A DNA stretch of 64,000 nucleotides from positions 62,001 to 126,000 of the forward strand of contig JAODUP010000164.1 of assembly GCA_025642065.1 (NCBI GenBank), written 5' to 3'. The translations under genes and the position numbers were made by a program. Positions 60,901-64,000 of this stretch are shown piece after piece; the first letter of the stretch is position 1; every line of letters begins with the position of its first letter. Origin of the DNA: Paralvinella palmiformis (taxonomy: Eukaryota; Annelida; Polychaeta; Terebellida; Alvinellidae). The notes beneath the pieces were generated by a model. It saw only the letters and a program-made list of their open reading frames with translations, ran no database searches and was not told where the DNA came from.

Positions 60901-63675
60901 TACACTAGATGAACAGCGAAACACAAAATCCTGTGTTAAAATTTAAATGTACTCACTGTGTTGATTGTGTTTCACCACCTCTAATGTATAGGGACTGCAA
61001 AGAGATAAAACATTCTTCTGTGTTAAATATTTCAAGCAGTGCCACTGGAATATATACTAAGCAGCTGCTAAGTCATATTCTTCTACTAAACGTGTACAAA
61101 CGTTTCAGTTTTACTAAATTTTCCACACTACAAATCAAATCCATTAACGAATTGTACGAGCATGTTTTAACCATTATAGAGTTTTCGGTTATCATGGCTC
61201 CTATGACTAACATCATACTGCCAAACATAAATCAGTTGCACAGTGGAGGTGATAACACATTTTCAATTTATAAGCTTCTGACCATTTACCTAATTAATCC
61301 TTTTAAGCTGTTACAAAGTGTTATTATTTACATTCACAGTAAATGATAACCGTTACATCCATGCTGAAGTTGAGACAGAACATACTCAACCAGTGAGTGA
61401 CAAATTACTGGAATATATTCTATACAAATGTAATAGATAACTTAAATGACTTTATTTTGATAAGTTCATTCATGTATGTCATCACCTCAGTCTATCTTTC
61501 CCATAGGAAAATTATTTGGACACTGACAATGACACACAGTGTGTGCATGCATATGTGTGTGTGTGTGTGTGTGCAACTGATATTGCTGTTAATGTCCTTC
61601 ATGCTGTCATTGTGTAAAATATACTTTAATAGATTACTCCAATTAATCACACTGCTTAATTACATTATACCTGCTTTTGAATAACGCATTATAATTATAA
61701 CTAAAATGTGCTCGGTGTTAGAACCAATTAAAAAAATGTAACTGATACATAATAAGGTAGTCTATTTCGTTAAAACAACAGGATAAAAGAAATCCTATTA
61801 TGATTAAATACATAATCAAGTGTTAAAATTGTATGACAAACTGTCAAAATCAACACTTCTAGATGCTATTCTGTATTGGCTGCTATGGAATAAATGTTGC
61901 ACTTCTAATTAAACTTGTAAAAAGTTTCATTTCACTCCTTGGAAATATTGTAAGTGAAATATCAAAAGGCAAAACTACTGATGGGTGAATGTTTTCCAAC
62001 GCCACTTTAATGAGTGAAGTGCAAGGTTAAATAATATATATCACATGAAATGCTTCCCAAAGTAAATCATACCATTCATTAATGGTGGAAGTTCATTCAG
62101 TATTCACTTATTATAATTACTTACATTTGTATTTAAGTGGTTCCATGGTAGCATGTAAAAATAATCTTGGCTTAGTATTTGAAAAAGAAACAATTCAAAC
62201 AAATTCATCACATAATTCTTTACTGTCTAGCAAAATAATTAAAATCATACATACACAGATTTGGCATTGCTTGCAATCTGGCTGTTAATAGGAATGAGGC
62301 TACCTCTGTGGTTACGCAACTGAAATTTAATAAACATTTAATAAATCTGCCCCTTCAAGTTGAAGAATTCTGATTGATGACAGATAATACTTACTGGGAA
62401 AAAAAACCCTGAATAGATAATAATAATAATGTATATTTAATAAAGTGCCCTTACTAGAAGGAGCCATTCAAAGATTGTACATATAACATGTAATATAATA
62501 ATACCCCAAATAATATGCCTGTAAAAAAACATATAAGAAATTTAAAAGATAATTATTATTTACCTGTGAAAGCAATCTTGAACAGGTATGTTTTAGACTG
62601 GATTTAAAATTTACAACAGATTAAGCATTTCTAATATCTGCTGGCAACCTATTCCACAAAGTGGGGGCTGCAACACTAAATGCACAATCACCATATGACT
62701 TGAGCCGAGACACAAGCATTTACAATAGTATCTGACTGGATGATCTGAGTTATCTGGATGACTTTCTAATAGACACCAGTTCATACAGGTGTTCTGGTGC
62801 CATGTCATTAATAGATTTATAAGTTATTAATAAGATCTTGAAATGGATATGGTGTCTAACACATAGCCAATGTAGTTTTTGAAGAAATGGGGTGATATGA
62901 TCATATTTTCGAGTATTTGTCACTATGCGAACTGAACTATTCTGAATTCGCTGAAGGCAATTGATGTTATAATCAGATATGCCATATAACAGGGAGTTAG
63001 AATAGTGTATACAAGATGTAACATTAAGGCATGGACTACAGTTACAAGTGTTTCTTGTGTCAATAATGCTTTTAACCTTCTTAAGATGGTAGTAGGCAGC
63101 TCGGCATTAGGGGTAATCGAAGATGCACCCATCTGTAATGCTGGTGTCTTTAGGGATTTAACACAATGTGGTGATGCCATATTAACAGACGAGTCATATT
63201 GACAGGTTCACAATATTCACAAGATGATGTCACCAAATTGCTATATAAAGCAGTTGTGCTGTTTAATGTTTACTTTAGTGTTTTCTGCTCAAGTAGCATA
63301 GACATCTATATAAAGATCTGTTTTTAACAAAACTTGAAATGTTTTGTCGTTTTTGATGGCATTCGTTTAGTTTTTTTAGGAAATCTTTGACCAATTACTA
63401 ATTACTATTAACATTCACCGGCAGTAAGAAATTATTTTAGATAAATAATTATTCTGTAATCTGCTAGATCATATAATGAACGGATTTAGATCCCTATACA
63501 GCCACATGACAGTTTGATTAATAAAAACATTTTTAATGTAAATGTACACAAACCTTCAGAACTAAGCCATCATCAAGGTTTACTGTCTTCCTAATGGTCT
63601 TTGCCATCTCTTCTGTTGTATATGACGTGTCAAAATATACATCTGTAACGTTTGGTTGCTTCTTATCTTCTGTAT
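57998..63675 (-). CDS. 3' end of an unrecognised small coiled-coil protein gene
   Basis: Three minus-strand exons join in phase: 63,675-63,554 (TEDKKQPNVTDVYFDTSYTT, ends VNLDDGLVLK), 58,633-58,571 (TDHIEAAIPNLMNMRREIII) and 58,102-57,998 (DVREMEKTLTFLEKRLKTAE, ends GMFKKCPFW then TAG). Borders are canonical: CTTTCAG/ATACAG, AAG/GTTTGT, TTACAG/ACTGAT, AAT/GTGAGT, GAACAG/GATGTC. Phase 2 at the left edge shows more exons lie beyond 63,675. The last 55 residues look helical and coiled-coil-like; the C-terminus CPFW is conspicuous. I do not recognise the family. AATAAA (57,990-57,995 on the minus strand) follows the stop almost at once. The two introns carry a SINE, a LINE tail and microsatellites. 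Confidence 0.65.
58689..58998 (+). mobile_element. tRNA-derived SINE, family 2, copy 2
   Basis: GATGGCACAGTTAGTTAGAG and a textbook B box GGTTCGAGAC about 40 nt on. Body GACTGGTTCACTCATCC and CTCTGAGTCAGAGATAATAA, then (ATT)n. Longer and better preserved than 24,833-25,110. Confidence 0.8.
59000..62390. other. Intron of the minus-strand coiled-coil gene, no exon seen
   Basis: A SINE-like patch on the minus strand lies near 60,230-60,320 (GTGGTACAAACCTCCATG, GAGCTTGAATCTGG). Frames at 60,909-61,346 and 61,397-61,684 on the plus strand are open but AT-rich, without recognisable domains, and are probably chance. Confidence 0.45.
62390..63190 (-). pseudogene. LINE reverse-transcriptase C-terminus relic 2
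   Basis: The minus strand reads CNSLLYGISDYNINCLQRIQ-type sequence, then TPFLQKLHWLCVRHHIHFKI, KSINDMAPEHLYELVSIRKS and SVAAPTLWNRLPADIRNA, the last about 200 residues of a CR1/L2-like non-LTR reverse transcriptase. It has at least three stops or frame changes. 5'-truncated, with AT-rich sequence at its 3' side. It lies in the first visible intron of the coiled-coil gene, same strand. Confidence 0.8.
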
Positions 63676-64000
63676 CTGAAAGAAGTATGTACCTCATAAT
63701 AAGAATTTAGAGACATATTTAAAAAAATGTCAGAAGAAACCAATTTATCCATATTCCTTGTTGTCATGACAATAACATAAATAGCTATGCCTATCATCTT
63801 TAAATAGCCAAGTCATGAGATTCTTACTGAACCACAAGACTATGGCATTTTCCACAGTTGCGTACTTTGATGCTTTGTTCACAATGCATTATCAGGCATA
63901 TAAAAAAGCAGGATGAAAAATGGGACAATGATTTTATATTTTATTTCCTATACATCACGCCCTAGATGAGATACCTTAATATCTCTCCAGATGGCTATTT
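63676..64000. other. Right edge of window
   Basis: Intronic to the minus-strand coiled-coil gene by phase inference. No exon is visible before the window ends. Confidence 0.4.

Overview
This is nuclear DNA of an animal: AT-rich, intron-rich, full of (AT)n and (GT)n microsatellites, tRNA-derived SINEs, LINE tails, MITEs and decayed DNA transposons. Protein resemblance (GT92 glycosyltransferases, a Golgi mannosidase close in length to human MAN1A2, a TBC1D15-type RabGAP) and the repeat content suggest a lophotrochozoan, probably a mollusc. That assignment is inference; no marker gene in the window fixes the species.

Layout. (1) 1-13,440 holds a head-to-tail array of three units. Each unit is a plus-strand GT92 glycosyltransferase followed by a convergent minus-strand multi-pass (probably 7TM) membrane protein gene. 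Unit 3 (7,644-13,264) is intact; its GT92 gene can be built from three phase-matched exons, including a short signal-anchor exon at 7,644-7,791, giving 471 aa. Unit 1 (182-2,243) is cut by the window edge and has lost 134 codons, including the catalytic DxD. Unit 2 keeps only intron pieces, the last exon tail (about 6,289-6,370) and a 7TM gene that has lost TM1-3 (6,704-7,255). Both large coding deletions are in frame. (2) 13,440-15,367 is repeats and a promoter region. (3) 15,368-28,140 is a complete 11-exon class I alpha-1,2-mannosidase (GH47, MAN1A-like, 641 aa) with a hAT transposon and several MITEs in its introns. (4) 28,141-38,000 is largely intergenic, with SINEs, microsatellites and a decayed pogo-like transposase. 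(5) 44,038-54,151 (first exon possibly at 38,050) is a TBC1D15/TBC1D17-type Rab GTPase-activating protein. Its very large first intron is filled with LINE and DNA-transposon remains. (6) 54,960-64,000 holds the last three exons of an unrecognised minus-strand coiled-coil protein gene (57,998-63,675), with SINE and LINE insertions.

How the genes relate. GT92 enzymes and MAN1A both act on N-glycans in the Golgi: MAN1A trims mannose before complex-glycan building, and characterised GT92 enzymes add galactose. TBC1D15 acts on Rab7-type endolysosomal traffic. There is no sign that these loci are co-regulated; they are simply neighbours. I found no clear novel biochemical system. The most unusual structure is the co-duplicated GT92/7TM array with precise in-frame losses of the functional core in the older-looking units.
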